Source of the DNA: Elymus sibiricus
Lineage: Eukaryota; Streptophyta; Magnoliopsida; Poales; Poaceae
Length of the DNA: 64,000 bases
Reading direction: 5' to 3'
NCBI GenBank assembly: GCA_039707655.1
Contig: CM077667.1
Location: 418,915,409-418,979,408 of the forward strand
The notes under the pieces were generated by a model. The model made no database searches. It saw nothing but the letters and a program-made list of their open reading frames with translations, and was not told the origin of the DNA. Shown here piece after piece: positions 1 to 11,849 of the stretch (the stretch's first letter is position 1; the number at the start of each line of letters is the position of its first letter). The translations under genes were made by a program, and so were the position numbers.

Positions 1-1253
1 GCAACTAGGTGAGCAACATATATGATGCTAACATAAACAAGATACACGCAAGCAAAATATACAACACAAGAATAGCTTGTACAAAGTAAAGGTGAGAGAT
101 AACCACAAGTGGAACCGATGGAGACGAGGATGTGTTACTGAAGTTCCTTCCCTTTGAGGGGAAGTACGTCTCCGTTGGAGCGGTTTGGAGGCACAATGCT
201 CCCCAAGATGCCACTAAGGCCACCGTATTCTCCTCACGCCCTCACACAATGCGAGATACCGTGATTCCACCAGTGGTGCCCTTGAAGGCGGCAACTGAAC
301 CTTTACAAACAAGGTTGGGGCAATCTCCACAACTTAATTTGAGGCTCCCAACATCACCACGAACCTTCACCACAATGGAATGTGGCTCCGAGGTAACCTC
401 AACCGTCTAGGGTGCTCAAACACCCAAGAGTAACAAGATCCGCAAGGGATTACGGGGGGAATCAAATTTCTCTTGGTGGAAGTGTAGATCGGGCCATCTC
501 AACCAAACCCTAGAAGAGCACCAAGTTTTGTCAGCTAGGGAGGGAGATCAGGAGAAAATAGAGCTTGGAGCAACAATGGAGCTTAGAAGAGGAAGAGATG
601 GTCTTCTTGGGGAAGAAGACCTCCTTTATATAGTGGGGGAACAAATCCAACTGTTACCCCCTCTCAGCCTGCACACAAGCGGTACTACCGCTTCCTAGAG
701 CAGTACTACCACTTGGGCGGTAGAGCTAGCCACAACGTGTAATGGCACGAGGCCACGGGATGGAAGTGCCACCGGAGCGGTACTACCGCTCGCCCCAGCG
801 GTACTACCACTGGGGTTTTAGTGGAGATGCTCTCGGATGCAGAGAAGCAGTAGGAGGAGACGGTTGTTCCACATAAACGGTACTACCGCTCCTCAGGGTG
901 GTACTACCCCTAATAAGAGGTAGTAACGTTGCCTACTGCTGCTCAAGATCCGCTGAGCAATCCAGTCCAGAAAGAGAGGGCGGAAGTGGCGTGTTAGTAG
1001 CAAGCGGTACTACTGCTCAGGAGCGGTACTACCACGCCCTACTACCAGCCAGAAACCGCCCAGTCTGGCACGAAAATTGTCGAGACACGAAGCTGGCGGT
1101 ACTACGCACGGAAGTAGGCAGAGGCACCACCGAGGGGCAAGAATCGTCTTGTGCCATATGATGAAGTATCTGAAAGGCTTAATGCACACGATTAGTCCGC
1201 AAATGAATTGTCATCAATCACCAAAACCACTGGGGTAGAAATATGCCCTTACA
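1..1253 (-). repeat. Maximus/SIRE-like copia LTR fragment
   Basis: This matches, in the same orientation, the two LTRs of the Maximus-like element at 28219-29787 and 32257-35247. It has the same cluster of short GC-rich palindromes of the form AGCGGTACTACCGCT (about 680-1110) and the same terminal block ending CCCTTACA. About the first 100 bases of the LTR lie outside the window. No internal region follows, so it is a solo LTR or the edge of an element lying to the left. It abuts an Athila-type LTR fragment at 1254. Confidence 0.75.
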
Positions 1254-1795
1254 TAAGCTTATGTCACTCTAGCCACACACTATAAGCGAATCATGAACGT
1301 ATTGCAACACCCTCCAACGGGAATCCATCACGTGTGCGCGGCACGGAAGGCACCTTAGGACAACACCATATTAACACACAACTCATATCAATCACACCAT
1401 AACACAATTAACCCATATGACAAAAGAAATCTACTCAAATATCATTGAATAGCCACACATCATTGGATAATAATATATAGCATCAAGCACCATGATTAAG
1501 TAGAGATTACACCGGGGAAAATAGGAGTTACACCATTGGATAGAGGGGAAGAGAGTTGGTGGTGACGGTGGCGAAGTTGTTGGTGCAGATCGCCATCACG
1601 ATGGTTGCCCCGGTGGCGTTCCAGCGCCAACGGAAGAGAGGGGGAGAGAGCCCCCCTCCTTCTTATTCTTCCTTGGTCTCCTCCCTAGATGGGAGGAGAG
1701 TTTCCCTATGGTCCATGGCCGCCATGGCTCCCGGACGGCAAGAGCCCCTCCGAGATTGGATCTCTCTCTGTTTCTCTCTTGTTTTCGCGACTATT
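1254..1795 (-). repeat. Athila-type LTR fragment (minus strand)
   Basis: Read on the minus strand, this matches the middle of the LTR at 17886-19388, including the block around CGTGCCGCGCACACG and the run around GAGTAGATTTCTTTTGTC. It lacks both LTR ends. Short ORFs here are incidental. The right edge is approximate because the following bases belong to the tail of a LINE-like insertion. Confidence 0.65.
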
Positions 1796-1826
1796 TTTTG
1801 ACCCATGTACCGTTTCTTTTCGCGAA
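1796..1826 (-). repeat. 3' tail of LINE-like retroposon, left part
   Basis: The bases up to GCGAA continue at 39928 on the other side of Athila-1. On the minus strand the rejoined end reads like a grass LINE tail: GCGTGTTCGCG followed by A-rich sequence. The last five bases, 1822-1826, are one copy of the Athila-1 target duplication GCGAA. Confidence 0.5.
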
Positions 1827-2337
1827 TGATACGTCTCCAACATATCTACTTTTCCAAACACTTTTGCTTTTGTTTTGGACTCTAATTCGCATGATTTGAA
1901 TGAAACTAACCCGGACTGACGCTGTTTTCAGCAGAACTACCTTGGTGTTATTTTTGTGTAGAAATAAAAGTTCTCAGAATTGGACGAAACTTTTTGTGAA
2001 TTTTTCTGGAATATATAATGAATTTTGGAGCAAATAACTACCAGAGAAGGGCTGCCGTGGGGCCACGACCCAACAGGGCGCGACCCAGGCCCTGGCCGCG
2101 CCCTGTTAGCTCGTGGGTCCCAAGCAGCTCCCCCGACCCTAATTCCAGTCCTATAAATTCACATTTTCGGAGAAAAAAATGAGAGAGAAGATTTCATCGC
2201 GTTTTACGAGACGGAGCCGCCGCCACCTCCTGTTCTTCCTCCGGAGGGCTGATATGAAGTCCGTTTGGGGCTCTAGAGAGGGGGATTCATCGTCGTCGTC
2301 ATCACCAACCCTTCTCCATCGACAATTCCATGACATT
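1827..2337 (+). repeat. Athila-1 5' LTR, first part
   Basis: Starts TGATACGTCTCC and matches the 3' LTR from 38548. Tat-1 interrupts it at 2338; the LTR resumes at 23520. A GC-rich inverted repeat at about 2062-2120 precedes a TATA-like box at 2152. The 333 bases after the TATA box are the GC-rich transcribed part. Long overlapping ORFs at 2151-2795 on both strands are shadows in this LTR and the adjoining one. Confidence 0.88.
2152..2157 (+). promoter_or_regulatory. TATA-like box of Athila-1 5' LTR
   Basis: TATAAA sits about 30 bp after a GC-rich hairpin. The same spacing occurs in the 3' LTR (about 38862) and in related LTRs in this window. Position and base composition suggest the LTR core promoter; transcription was not tested. 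Confidence 0.5.
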
Positions 2338-4630
2338 TGTCGGCGTTCTGGGATCGGGGGTACCCAAACCTGCCTGCCTGCGGCCCAGCGCGTGGCCCAC
2401 CACGACGGCTCGGTACGGCCCAGCAACAAGCCCCCCAAGCTAAGGGCATCGCGGGAGCCCCCGCCTCGCGAGGAGAGCAACACCAAGGCCTCAGGAGAAG
2501 TGGCATCCCCCAGGCTTCCTCCCAAGGAGCGGAGATTCCTATACAAGTACCCAACCTCACGAGGCCGGGGTGACGTGGGTTCTGATGGTGGAGCCAGGCG
2601 AGCGCCAGCAGGCACAGAAGGAGGACATTTTCCTCTTTCATGATAGGGGAGCAAGGACGTACGCGGGCTCCCAAGGAATCCCCCAAAGGTGTCCTTCCTA
2701 GTGCAAGAGGACCAAGACCACGAGCTCGGCGAGACGGATGTTATCGCCGAGCCCACCGCTGCGTCACACCCGGAAGCTTTGCAGGTGAAGACCACCTTTA
2801 GTCAGGATAGGATGTACTTCTTGTCCCCTTTCAAATTTGGCCGTTGTGGGATCCCTTCCCGCCTGTGCGATAAGGGAAGAGGACCGTGGCCCCTATAAAG
2901 AGGGACGAGCTCCCACCTTGGAAGAGAGGTTGGACACACCAGTTCATCACCGCCAAGAGCCCTCGCGAGGCCACCCATCCAATGTACTAGTTCATCCTCA
3001 GCCTCCTCGTGAGGCCAATCCACCACGAAGCAGGAGTACGGTTTTACACCGCAAGGTGGCCCGAACCTGGGTAAATCTCCGTGTCCATCTTCTTCCTTGC
3101 TCATACTTGCTCGACGCAGCTAAGCCGTGATACGTCTCCATCGTATCTACTTTTCCAAACTCTTTTGCCCTTGTTTTGGACTCTAATTTGCATGATTCGA
3201 ATGGAACTAACCCGGACTAATGTTGTTTTCAGCAGAATTGCCTTGGTGTTATTTTTGTGCAGAAATAAAAGTTCTCGGATTGACCTGAAAATTTACGGAG
3301 AATATTTTTGGAATTAATAAAAAATACTGGCAAAAGAATCAACCAGAGGGGGTCCACCCATTGGCCACAAGCCAGGGGGCGCCCCCCCCTAGGGCGCGCC
3401 CTGGTGGCTTGTGGGCCCCCTGCAACTCCTCCGACTTCAACTCCAACTCCATATAACACTATTCGGGGAGAAAAAAAATCAAGGAGGAGAGTTCATCGCG
3501 TTTCACGATACGGAGCCACCGCCACCTCCTGTTCTTCCTCGGGAGGGCAGATCTGGAGTCCGTTTTGGGCTCCGGAGAGGGGAAATCGACGCCGTCGTCA
3601 TCACCAACCATCCTTCATCACCAATTTCATGATGCTCTTCGCCGTTCGTGAGTAATTCCATCGTAGGCTTGCTGGACGGTGATGGGTTGGATGAGATTTA
3701 CCATGTAATCGAGTTAGTTTTGTTAGGGTTTGATCCCTAGTATCCACTATGTTCTGAGATTGATGTTGCTATGACTTTGCTATGCTTAATGCTCGTCACT
3801 AGGGCCCGAGTGCCATGATTTCAGATCTGAACCTCTTATGTTTTCATGAATATATATGTGTTCTTGATCCTATCTTGCAAGTTGTAGACACCTATTACGA
3901 GTTATGATTCGCATCCCCCAGGGTGACAATAACTGGGATTCTTTCTGGTGATTACTGTAGTTTGAGGAGTTCATGTATTCACTAAGTGCTAATGCTTTGG
4001 TCTGGTTCTCTATTAAAAGGAGGCCTTAATATCCCTTAGTTTCCATTAGGACCCCACTGCCACGGGAGGGTAGGACAAAAGATGTCATGCAAGTTCTTTT
4101 CCATAACCACGTATGACTATATATGGAATACATGCCTACATTATATTGATGAATTGGAGCTAGTTCTGTGTCACCCTATGTTATAACCGTTGCACGATGA
4201 ATGCCATCCGACATAATTATCCATCACTGATCCGTTGCCTACGAGCTTTTCATATATTGATCTTTGCTAAAGTTACTTTTCCGTTGCCACTGTTACGATT
4301 GCTACAAAACCGCTATTGTTACTTTTGTTACCGTTACCGTTACTTCCATACTACTTTGCTACTAAATACTTTGCTGCAGATATTAAGTCTTTCAGATGTG
4401 GTTGAATTAACAACTCAGCTGCTAATACTCGAGAATATTCTTTGGCTCCCCTTGTGTCGAATCAATAAATTTGGGTTGAATACTCTACCCTCGAATACTG
4501 TTGCGATCCCCTATACTTGTGGGTTATCAAGCCGTAGGGTGACGGGCTTGGGACTTAGGGCCGGTTAAGATCTTCGCACACGCCCCAGTGTTCAAACCTT
4601 GTTGGGTTTTGCGGAACCCCGATTCTGACA
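2338..4630 (+). repeat. Tat-1 5' LTR (split by a solo LTR)
   Basis: Matches the 3' LTR at 22630-23514. After subtracting the 1402-bp insertion and one 5-bp duplication it is 886 bp, against 885 bp for its partner. The nested solo LTR lies at 3128-4529. The LTR ends CGATTCTGACA directly before the primer-binding-like site. Confidence 0.88.
3128..4529 (+). repeat. Solo Athila-type LTR with perfect target duplication
   Basis: Starts TGATACGTCTCC, ends GGGTTATCA, 1402 bp, flanked by AGCCG at 3123-3127 and 4530-4534. No internal sequence remains, so it is the product of LTR-LTR recombination. It carries the same hairpin-plus-leader arrangement as the Athila-1 LTR: CCACAAGCCAGGG at 3365-3377 pairs with the reverse complement at 3399-3414, followed by a TATA-like stretch near 3452. 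Confidence 0.92.
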
Positions 4631-4632
4631 TT

Positions 4633-4650
4633 TGGCGCGCCAGGTAGGGG
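4633..4650 (+). other. Tat-1 primer-binding-like site
   Basis: TGGCGCGCCAGGTAGG begins two bases after the 5' LTR end. A TGG-initial motif at this place is the usual primer-binding position of LTR elements, and this form is familiar from grass Tat-type elements. The exact tRNA was not checked. Confidence 0.6.
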
Positions 4651-4700
4651 TGTGTCGAAATCTTCCTCTGGTTCCACCCCGTCTCAGCTCCGTCGCTCCC

Positions 4701-5312
4701 ATGGCCGACGCCCGCCGAGTTCGTGCCGAGAGCCGGGCCGCTCGCATTGCACAGACGGCGCTCGTGGGCCGCGGCGCCCCACGCCGCTCCATCTCTTCGG
4801 TAGCCAATGCCGCCACCAGTCCGGCTGCTCAAGAGCAGCAGGACTCATCGCTGCCATCCTCCGTGCAGCGCGACAACTACCGCACCGAGCTCATCGACTT
4901 CGACGTTGCTCACATCGGCCTCCCATACAACGCCATCCTTGGGTACACTGCCCTCGCCAAGTTCATGGCGGCAGTCCACCATGGCTATAACGTCCTCAAG
5001 ATGCCAGGGTGCAGCGGCATCATCACGGTCGCCTGCAACGAGAAGATGCAGTATGCTCCCTCGAGCGCGCCTACCAGGCCGCGGCGGCCGAAAACTCTGA
5101 CGACGAGGGCAACGTCTTGCTTCCCGAGGACACCCGCAAGAAGCAGAAGCAACTCCTCCCCAAGAGCCGTCAGGGGGCTGGGACCTCCGCCGCTGGCGTC
5201 TCAGGTCCCGCGTCCACCACTGGGGCGCCTCTCCCTCTTGCATAGGAAGGCGCGACCGGCGCCTCCCTCAGGACAGGCTCAGGGGCTTCCACTTGGAGGG
5301 CTACCGACCTGA
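4701..5312 (+). pseudogene. Tat-1 leader fused to protease C-terminal remnant
   Basis: An open frame begins MADARRVRAESR. By about 4880 it reaches a segment typical of the retropepsin C-terminus of Tat elements: DFDVAHIGLPYNAILGYTAL, then AKFMAAVHHGYNVLKMPG. The gag CA/NC region and the catalytic DGGS part of the protease are absent, so a deletion has joined the element's start to the protease end. After about 5060 the frame is low-complexity, arginine- and proline-rich sequence with no recognisable domain. Non-functional as gag or protease. Confidence 0.6.
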
Positions 5313-5589
5313 CCGGCGCGACGGGGGAGGTGCTAGGGCACCACGCGGAGGCATGTTTCGACGCACTCCCCCACAAGCAAGGAGCAAGGCGCGAGGCGTC
5401 AGGAACAAGAAAGTTCATCACCAACGCGATCGAGGAGCTTCAGGAGGCGTTGGCCATGCGGGGCAAGCGTCGCCCCACACCACCCAGTGCAGCTGCCCCT
5501 AGAAGCGGGCGGCAGACTACGCGTCCGCATCGACTTCCCGGGCCTCAACAGGGCCACATCCCAGGACCTCTTCTGGCTGTAGTGGGGTC

Positions 5590-5800
5590 TACCCCCGCAA
5601 CTACGTCCGGATGCCCTTTGGCCTCGTGAACGCGGGCGCTACGTACCAGCGCCTCATGCAGGCCGCCCACGCGTCTCATGAGGCCCGACGCCGCGAGGAT
5701 CTCCCAAAGATCCCAGACCCTCGCGACCCCTCGAGCCTCCGAAGCACCCAAGCTCGCGATGATCCAACTTCGACAACCACCCCAACGCTTCAGCAACGTC
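5590..5800 (+). pseudogene. Tat-1 reverse transcriptase scrap
   Basis: The reading YVRMPFGLVNAGATYQRLMQ (about 5602-5662) is the conserved RT palm segment just upstream of the catalytic YxDD in gypsy elements. Sequence degenerates shortly afterwards and no YxDD, RNase H or integrase follows. A short remnant of a deleted pol. Confidence 0.7.
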
Positions 5801-6233
5801 GATGCCAGGTGACTTTTGGTTTGTTCAACTGAGGGCGCCCCTCGGGCTGCACTATCCTCAAGCTGTTAGGGCCCCCCCCACAGCTGTATCGTTTTGCGCA
5901 TGCACGAGACTAATTCTGCATTTAATGAATTTCCTAAGTATTCTCACTGCATGCCCGGTGCTTCATCACCATGAATGTCGCCGTGCCCTTACAACCCCGC
6001 CTTCGACCGCCTCATGATTAAGGGCTCGCACGCCGTCTGTGCTCGGCTCCGTCCCTACAGCGTTGATAAATCCAAGCGACTAAGCTCTATCTCGCGGGCC
6101 AGCCCCGTGTACGTCACCTCGCCGAGGCCCTTGGTGCTTGACCTCGCATGAGCTAATCGAGTGTGGGTGAGTCAGGGCGCGCGGCCCAGTTCCAGTAACT
6201 GTTGTTCGACGCTTCGCCGTCATGGGAGCCGCG
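5801..6233 (+). other. Degenerate Tat-1 internal sequence, diverged repeat unit
   Basis: No coding potential. The block 6029-6153 resembles 15580-15705 on the far side of Tat-2 (both have GTCTGTGCTCGG, then TCCGTCCCT, then GTCACCTC), so this is a spacer with diverged repeated units between pol and the antisense gene. CCGCG at 6229-6233 is the left target duplication of Tat-2. Confidence 0.5.
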
Positions 6234-6702
6234 TGTCGGTGTCAAAACCGGTGGATCTCGGGTAGGGGGTCCCGAACTGTGATACTTGGATCGATGGTAA
6301 CAGGAGACAAATGGGACAAGGTTTTACCCAGGTTCGGGCCCTCCTATGGAGGTAATACCCTACATCCTGCTTGATTATATTGATTGTATGGGGATTACAG
6401 AGTTGATCTACCACGAGATCGAGTAACTAAACCCTAGATGAGTTCTCCTTTTCTACACCCTAAAACCCTCCGGCTTATATAGACGCCGAGGGTATCTAGG
6501 GTTACACATGGTCGGTTACACGTCGAAGGGATAAACATGCCTATTTACTACTTTAAACGTGAAGAACAAGCCACGATTCTCGAAGTTTCCTTCTGAGAGG
6601 CGAGATCTTCAATCCTCCCAGTATTCGGCAAGTGGCTCATAGAGTCCGGCCCACAAGACATAGGCCGGCCTCCCGAGGACCCCTTAATCCAGGACTCCCT
6701 CA
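6234..6702 (-). repeat. Tat-2 3' LTR
   Basis: On the plus strand it begins TGTCGGTGTCAAAACCGG and ends GGACTCCCTCA. Its minus-strand TATA-like box lies in the CTTATATAGACG stretch near 6472-6483. The minus-strand sequence just before it (6703-6715) includes GGGGGCTAC, a polypurine-tract-like motif. Confidence 0.9.
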
Positions 6703-7276
6703 GTAGCCCCCGAACTAGCCTCCAACGCCGAGGGTCCAAGCTCCAGCTGCTTCAAGTGATCAGAATCTTCGGCTTGCGAGGTGAGTTCCCTTCTTCAAAC
6801 AGTGATCGGCCGGGCTTATAGTTCGGCTTCCGTCGACGTGTAATTTCCTCCGATCATAGATCGTCCGTATACCATGAGTAGCTCGGCCTTTGAAGGCCAA
6901 ACGTCAGAGAGCCCATAATGTCCTCTGACAACTTTTCAGTCGAAAAGACACGGCCTACCACGACCACTGAACCAATTGAAAAGACCTTCCTCGTGGTTCG
7001 AGGCCATCTCCACTAGCACGATCCATCAATGAAAAAATCGTGCCCCGTCTTACACGGGATATGTTTAACCACGCGCGTACAACGGCACGCATGTGTCGGG
7101 AAGCGGAGGGCTTCACGGTGCCGCGAAGGGAGGCTAACCGGCAATAATCTCTAATAAAAAGAGAAGAAAACCCCAAGGCTTATCCGCATCTCCCACTCGC
7201 ATCCCTGCTTCCCCAACCTTCCGAGCTCCCTGAGCCCAGATCTAGGTCTTCCATTCTTCCCCCTCCGAGCTCAGCC

Positions 7277-10200
7277 ATGGCCAGCGGCAAGTGGGAGGCG
7301 TCCACAGTCACAGACCAGGACATCCGGGATCTCAAGGACGCCGGCTACCTCCCCGCCAACGTCTTCCATCGTGCTACAGAGGAGGGCCAGGTGATCCCCA
7401 CCCCCAAATCAGGCGAGAGGGTGGTCTTCGTCCCTCATTTCATCCGGGGATTAAGCTTCCCACTTCACCCCTTCGTGAGGGGTCTTATGTTCTTCTATGG
7501 GCTCGACTTCCACGACCTCCCGCCGAACTCCTTTATGCACATATCTGCCTTTATCATCATTTGCGAGGCTTTCCTGCGGGTTGAGCCACACTTCGGACTG
7601 TGGCTCAAGATTTTCAACATCAAGCCAAAGTGCGTCACCGGCGCACATGCGGACTGCGGCGGGGCAGTCATCGGCAAGCTTCCGCGCGCAGTGTGGCCAT
7701 CCGACACCTTCATCGACACCATCAAAACTTGGCAGAGGGAGTGGTTTTACATCACCGAGCCAAAGGAGGAGGATGGCAGAACTGTTCCTGCTAAATGCGG
7801 AACTCTTCCTGCCGAATTCAGGTCCGGCCCCCCGACCAGATTGACCTCATGGGTCAGAAAGGGTCTCAACTGGGGGTCGGAAACAGAGGTGGAGGACCTG
7901 CAGAGGGGCATCGCATCCCTAATCAGGGAGGGAGTCGGCCTGACCAACGTAGTCCTGGTCATGCTCTGGAGGCACATCCTCCCCTGCCAGCGCCGGTGCT
8001 CTCCTATGTGGGATTACCGGATTGACGACGATCCTACAGTTCGTCAACTATTCCGCACTATGCGGGAGAAGCTATGGAAGGCGTTGTTCAAGGCGCAGGA
8101 GAACTGGCTAGGCTAGAAGGAGGACAAGGGCTTGAGTGCCGCCAAGCCCCCTTCCAAGGTATAGTATTGTTTTATTTGATCGGCCTCGCCTTCCTAAAGA
8201 AAGCCTAAGCATTTTCCGATCACCTTTGCAGGAGTGGCTGAGCAAGGCCAAGGGCATCAAGTGTCCGGCTCCACAGCCTGAAGACCCCAAGTCTCCGCTG
8301 TTGTTGGAGATGCTCGTCGTGGCGCCCTACAAGGCGCCAGAGAAGAAGGAAAAGAAGAAAACAAGCCGAGCAGGCCTGCGCACCAGGGACTAGCCAGAGG
8401 CTGGGTCAGAAGAGACCCACGCCTCCTCGAATCAGGAGGAGGAGCATGAGGTCGAGGGGGGAGGTGATTCCCCCCTCACAGGAAAGAGGGCGGCGTCATC
8501 GGACGCCTCGGAGGAGGTAGCTCCTCCCGCCCAGAAGAAACCAGGCCGGACACAGGTAATCTCGTCCGACGACAGTTCGGACTCGAACACCGAGTCCGAG
8601 GACTTCGAGAGGGTTCCGCGGAGGAACCTCAGGGTCAAGCCCCCACCTCGAAGGTACAGATCCGAAGACCCTTCCGTGTTATTGATGCAAAGCTTCGAAT
8701 GTTACTAACACGTGAGCGCTTACTGACTTGCAGCCCACCACGTGTTCTCCCCACCGATCAAGTTTCGGAGGGGGAGACCCCACCCGCCGAGCTAGCGGAG
8801 AGCGGGTCTACGTCGCACCCCTCTCCTCCGGGCGCCACGAGGGACACCGCGAAGGCGTCCTCCCAACAGGCTCCTTTGGAGCCGGACTCTGGAGGCAGGG
8901 GCGACGAAGCCATGGCCGAGGCAAACACCTCGGCCACCGAAGACCCGGGGGAGAGGCCCCTCCCAGATACCGAGGAGGCCGGACATGGAAGTGCCCAGTC
9001 TCCTCCAAGGCCATCTCCAGGGCACACAATGCCTCCGGAGGTACCAATTCAATCTCCGGCTGGAGATCGGGTTACCCGATCCCCACCGGCTCCGCCGACC
9101 ACTGGGTAGCCGGCCATGGGGGAGGCTCTGTCCAGCGCCTCCATCTCTGGGGAGCACCGCATCCTTATGGGTGCGGTATTGCAGAGCATTCAGTCCGTAG
9201 ACCACGGACTGAAGGAGGCCTTCAATGGTCTCCTGACGGGCTTTCAGGTGAGCCACGTAATGTTCTGTCCTTTGAAATGCTATTTTCTTTGTATTATGGT
9301 TATATACATGGCAGCCCCCGAGCCCCAAGTGAGTTTGAAAAAACTTGCCTGGGGGTCCAACATAGCCTTTTATTCGAACTGTGCACCGGACAATATGTGT
9401 TCGGATAGTTATAACTATAGCGGTCCGGACACAGGGTCAGTTTTAGTGACAGCTCGGAGGTTGTAAACCGCTTTAATGTATATATAACTCTGTGATACAG
9501 GCTTTGTCGACAGCAGAGGCTACCAACGCCGCCGAGCTAGAGGAGCTGAATCGGAAGCTCAAGAGCTCCAAAGATGAGCTTGATGCTCTAAACAAGAGAT
9601 TCGATGAGGCGCAAGGTAAGCCGAATTAGAGTATCGAAACTCTTCTTTACCGCTCTATCAACACGGTTTCTTAATATAAGTCGATGCTTATGCAGCCTCG
9701 GCGAAAGAGATAGAGAAGCTCAAAGCCGAGCTTGAGAAAGCGAAGCAGGAAGCTTTAGTTGAGAAGGCGGCGGCCAAAGAAGCGGCCACCGCTCTATCCG
9801 CCCTGAGAGCCACCAGCGACAAGCATGAGGCTCGGGTAGAAGAGATTCAACAGGAGCTCAAGGACGCCAGCAAAAAGTGTGAGGTCCTTGACTGGAAGGG
9901 AAGGAGCAAGCCGCCGAACTATCCACCCTGAAAACCGATCTCCAAAAGGAGCGGGTGGATAGGCGGTCATTTGAAGAGGAGCTCCGCCAAGCCAAAGCTA
10001 TCATGGATGGTAAGCCGTATTCATTGCAGTGTATCTTCGGGGACAACAAGTTCGAGTTGCTTACCCAAGTATGGCGTTCGGCAGGCGCCTGCTTGGACCT
10101 CCAGAAGAGCACAGCTGACACGAAGCAGTTCTATGCTTCGCGGGGAGAAGGAGATGAAGCTCGTATATTCTGGGCACAATTCGAAGCCCCCGAGCGGCCT

Positions 10201-10569
10201 CCTCTCCTTAACGAGCAGCTGAAGCAGCTGTTGGAGCTGCACCGGATGGCGGAGCCGGCCATGAATGATATCTGTATCCGGCTATGGCCCGACGAGCCAC
10301 TGCCGGACAGCTACTTCGGCCTGGTGCAGAAGCTGAGCGACGCCACTCCTCGGATCGACGCATTGAGGCGGTCCTCCAGCATCGAGGGACCTAGAATGAC
10401 CTTCGCGAAGGCCAAGGTGCACTGGCCGTGGCTGGATCCAATGAAGGTAGCCACAGCTCCTCCGCCTCCAGGAAAGGGTCATAGGCGCCCCGAGCTGTAC
10501 TTCTCCGAAGTTATGGAGGGTGCTCGGGCGATAGAATCACAGTGTTTGAGAGATACCGTGTATGAGTAA
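7277..10569 (+). pseudogene. Antisense multi-exon gene of Tat-2, Transposase_28-like
   Basis: The start is ATG at 7277 in an AGCCATGGCC context. Exons inferred from GT-AG borders and continuous frame: 7277-8158, 8232-8653, 8734-9247, 9501-9615, 9696-10569. Exon 1 has the putative gypsy-type transposon domain: FVPHFIRGLSFPLHPF, then LPPNSFMHISAF, then CEAFL. Exon 2 is acidic and serine-rich. Exons 4-5 are coiled-coil (ELEELNRKLKSSKDELDAL). The last part includes GKPYSLQCIF, then LLELHRMAE. Stops at 8114, 8391 and 9107 plus a frameshift near 9895 make it a pseudogene. It runs opposite to the element's gag. Function is unknown; similar antisense ORFs are known from Tat/Grande-type elements. Confidence 0.78.
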
Positions 10570-11849
10570 ACGCTTGTGTAATATGTCCGAAGACCTTTGA
10601 ACGCGTTTATATAAAGTTGCATGGTTTATCATGTCTTGTATGTGTTTGCATCCTTTATAACCCCTTTGTCGCCGTTAACCCTGAAAGCTGCGAGTCGTCG
10701 GCTTCAGTCCCCGTGTAGATACTACACGAGGTGTCTCTACCAACCGCACTGTAACCCTTAGCCGAACTATCGACGCCCGAAGGCGGTAGTGTGGAGCGGA
10801 CGAGGCAATCGGACCATAATGCTTTATTGCTTTCACTTAGCCGTAGGGGCGTGAGAAAGGAGTGCGGGGGCTGATTACTAGCCCCCAGGCGTGATGTTCG
10901 GATGAACCGCGGCCAAAGCCTATATCACATGGTTTGTACTAACACCAAACCCCTCGTATGACACGGAATAATCTCTGACGAGATTTAGTTAAGCTCGGAT
11001 TTGCAGACCGGCTCTCGCATACCATGGCAGTCAGTTTTCGGCTTTCTCCGCTGAGGCGCTTGACCAGACTAGCCGGAAGCACAATCGCAGCGGTGCTCCC
11101 TTTGCCCTTTTAGCCGAACGAGCGGAACATAAAGGGGCAAGCACAGGAGCCGGGCAACCCAACTATTGACCCAAGACATAGTTCGGATCCAATGCATATA
11201 AAGCGGAATTCCAAGACATCGAACACTTAAAGAAATTGTGATTAGGGCGATTTTTAAGGTCGAGCCCCCGGTCTATTAGCCGGTTGCATCGTACAGTATA
11301 CCAAACAGGTTCGCAAGAAGAGGGAGAAAACACAAGGTGTTCCGAAAAGGGACAGCACAGAAAAAATGATATATCTGTATTTTACTCAACAACTCTTAAT
11401 ATTCATATTGCCGATGCAACTGTTTACAGGTATTTGATAAAAGAAATATAAATTTTACAGGAGAGTTTGTACCAAGGGCCTTCGATAGATGACCTGACGT
11501 CCTTGATGTGCCCTGTCGCTTATCTGCTCCTGCAGCTCCTAAAGAGGTGTATGCCTTTATGGGCTTTGTTAGTTCGGCGAACGGACCTTGAAGATAGGAT
11601 CTTGAGAAGTTGCCGAGGTATGGATGAGCTTGACGCCTTTGGCAGGCACTTTATGGTACCTGTAGACTGTCCGGAGACGTGTTGACGGTAATAGTTCGGT
11701 CCAGCCGAAAACCTACCCTCTAATAGTTTGTCCCCACCGCTGCCCATGGAATTTTGAGCGCGAAGTTGTGCCTCCGTGGCACGTACCTTGCCGGCTTTAG
11801 GGCCGTGCGATGAGGGGTGAGTCCCTATTTATGAGAAGAGGAAGGTTCT
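10570..11849. other. Tat-2 spacer between antisense gene and protease remnant
   Basis: No domain is recognisable on either strand. The minus-strand reading near 11770-11990 is the linker downstream of the protease. The RT, RNase H and integrase expected here on the minus strand are missing. The segment around 10680-11300 is typical UTR-like Tat sequence with many GCCGAAC and AGCCCCCG motifs. Confidence 0.55.

Noticed and set aside
2151..2795. 214-residue and overlapping 154-residue ORFs on opposite strands
   Set aside because: They straddle the Athila-1 LTR / Tat-1 LTR junction at 2338, have low-complexity composition, and recur only as repeat sequence.
7277..10569. Reading the Tat-2 antisense gene as a captured host gene at its original locus
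   Set aside because: It lies wholly between Tat-2 LTRs with target duplications, and the same domain occurs in Tat-1 and Tat-3, so it belongs to the elements.
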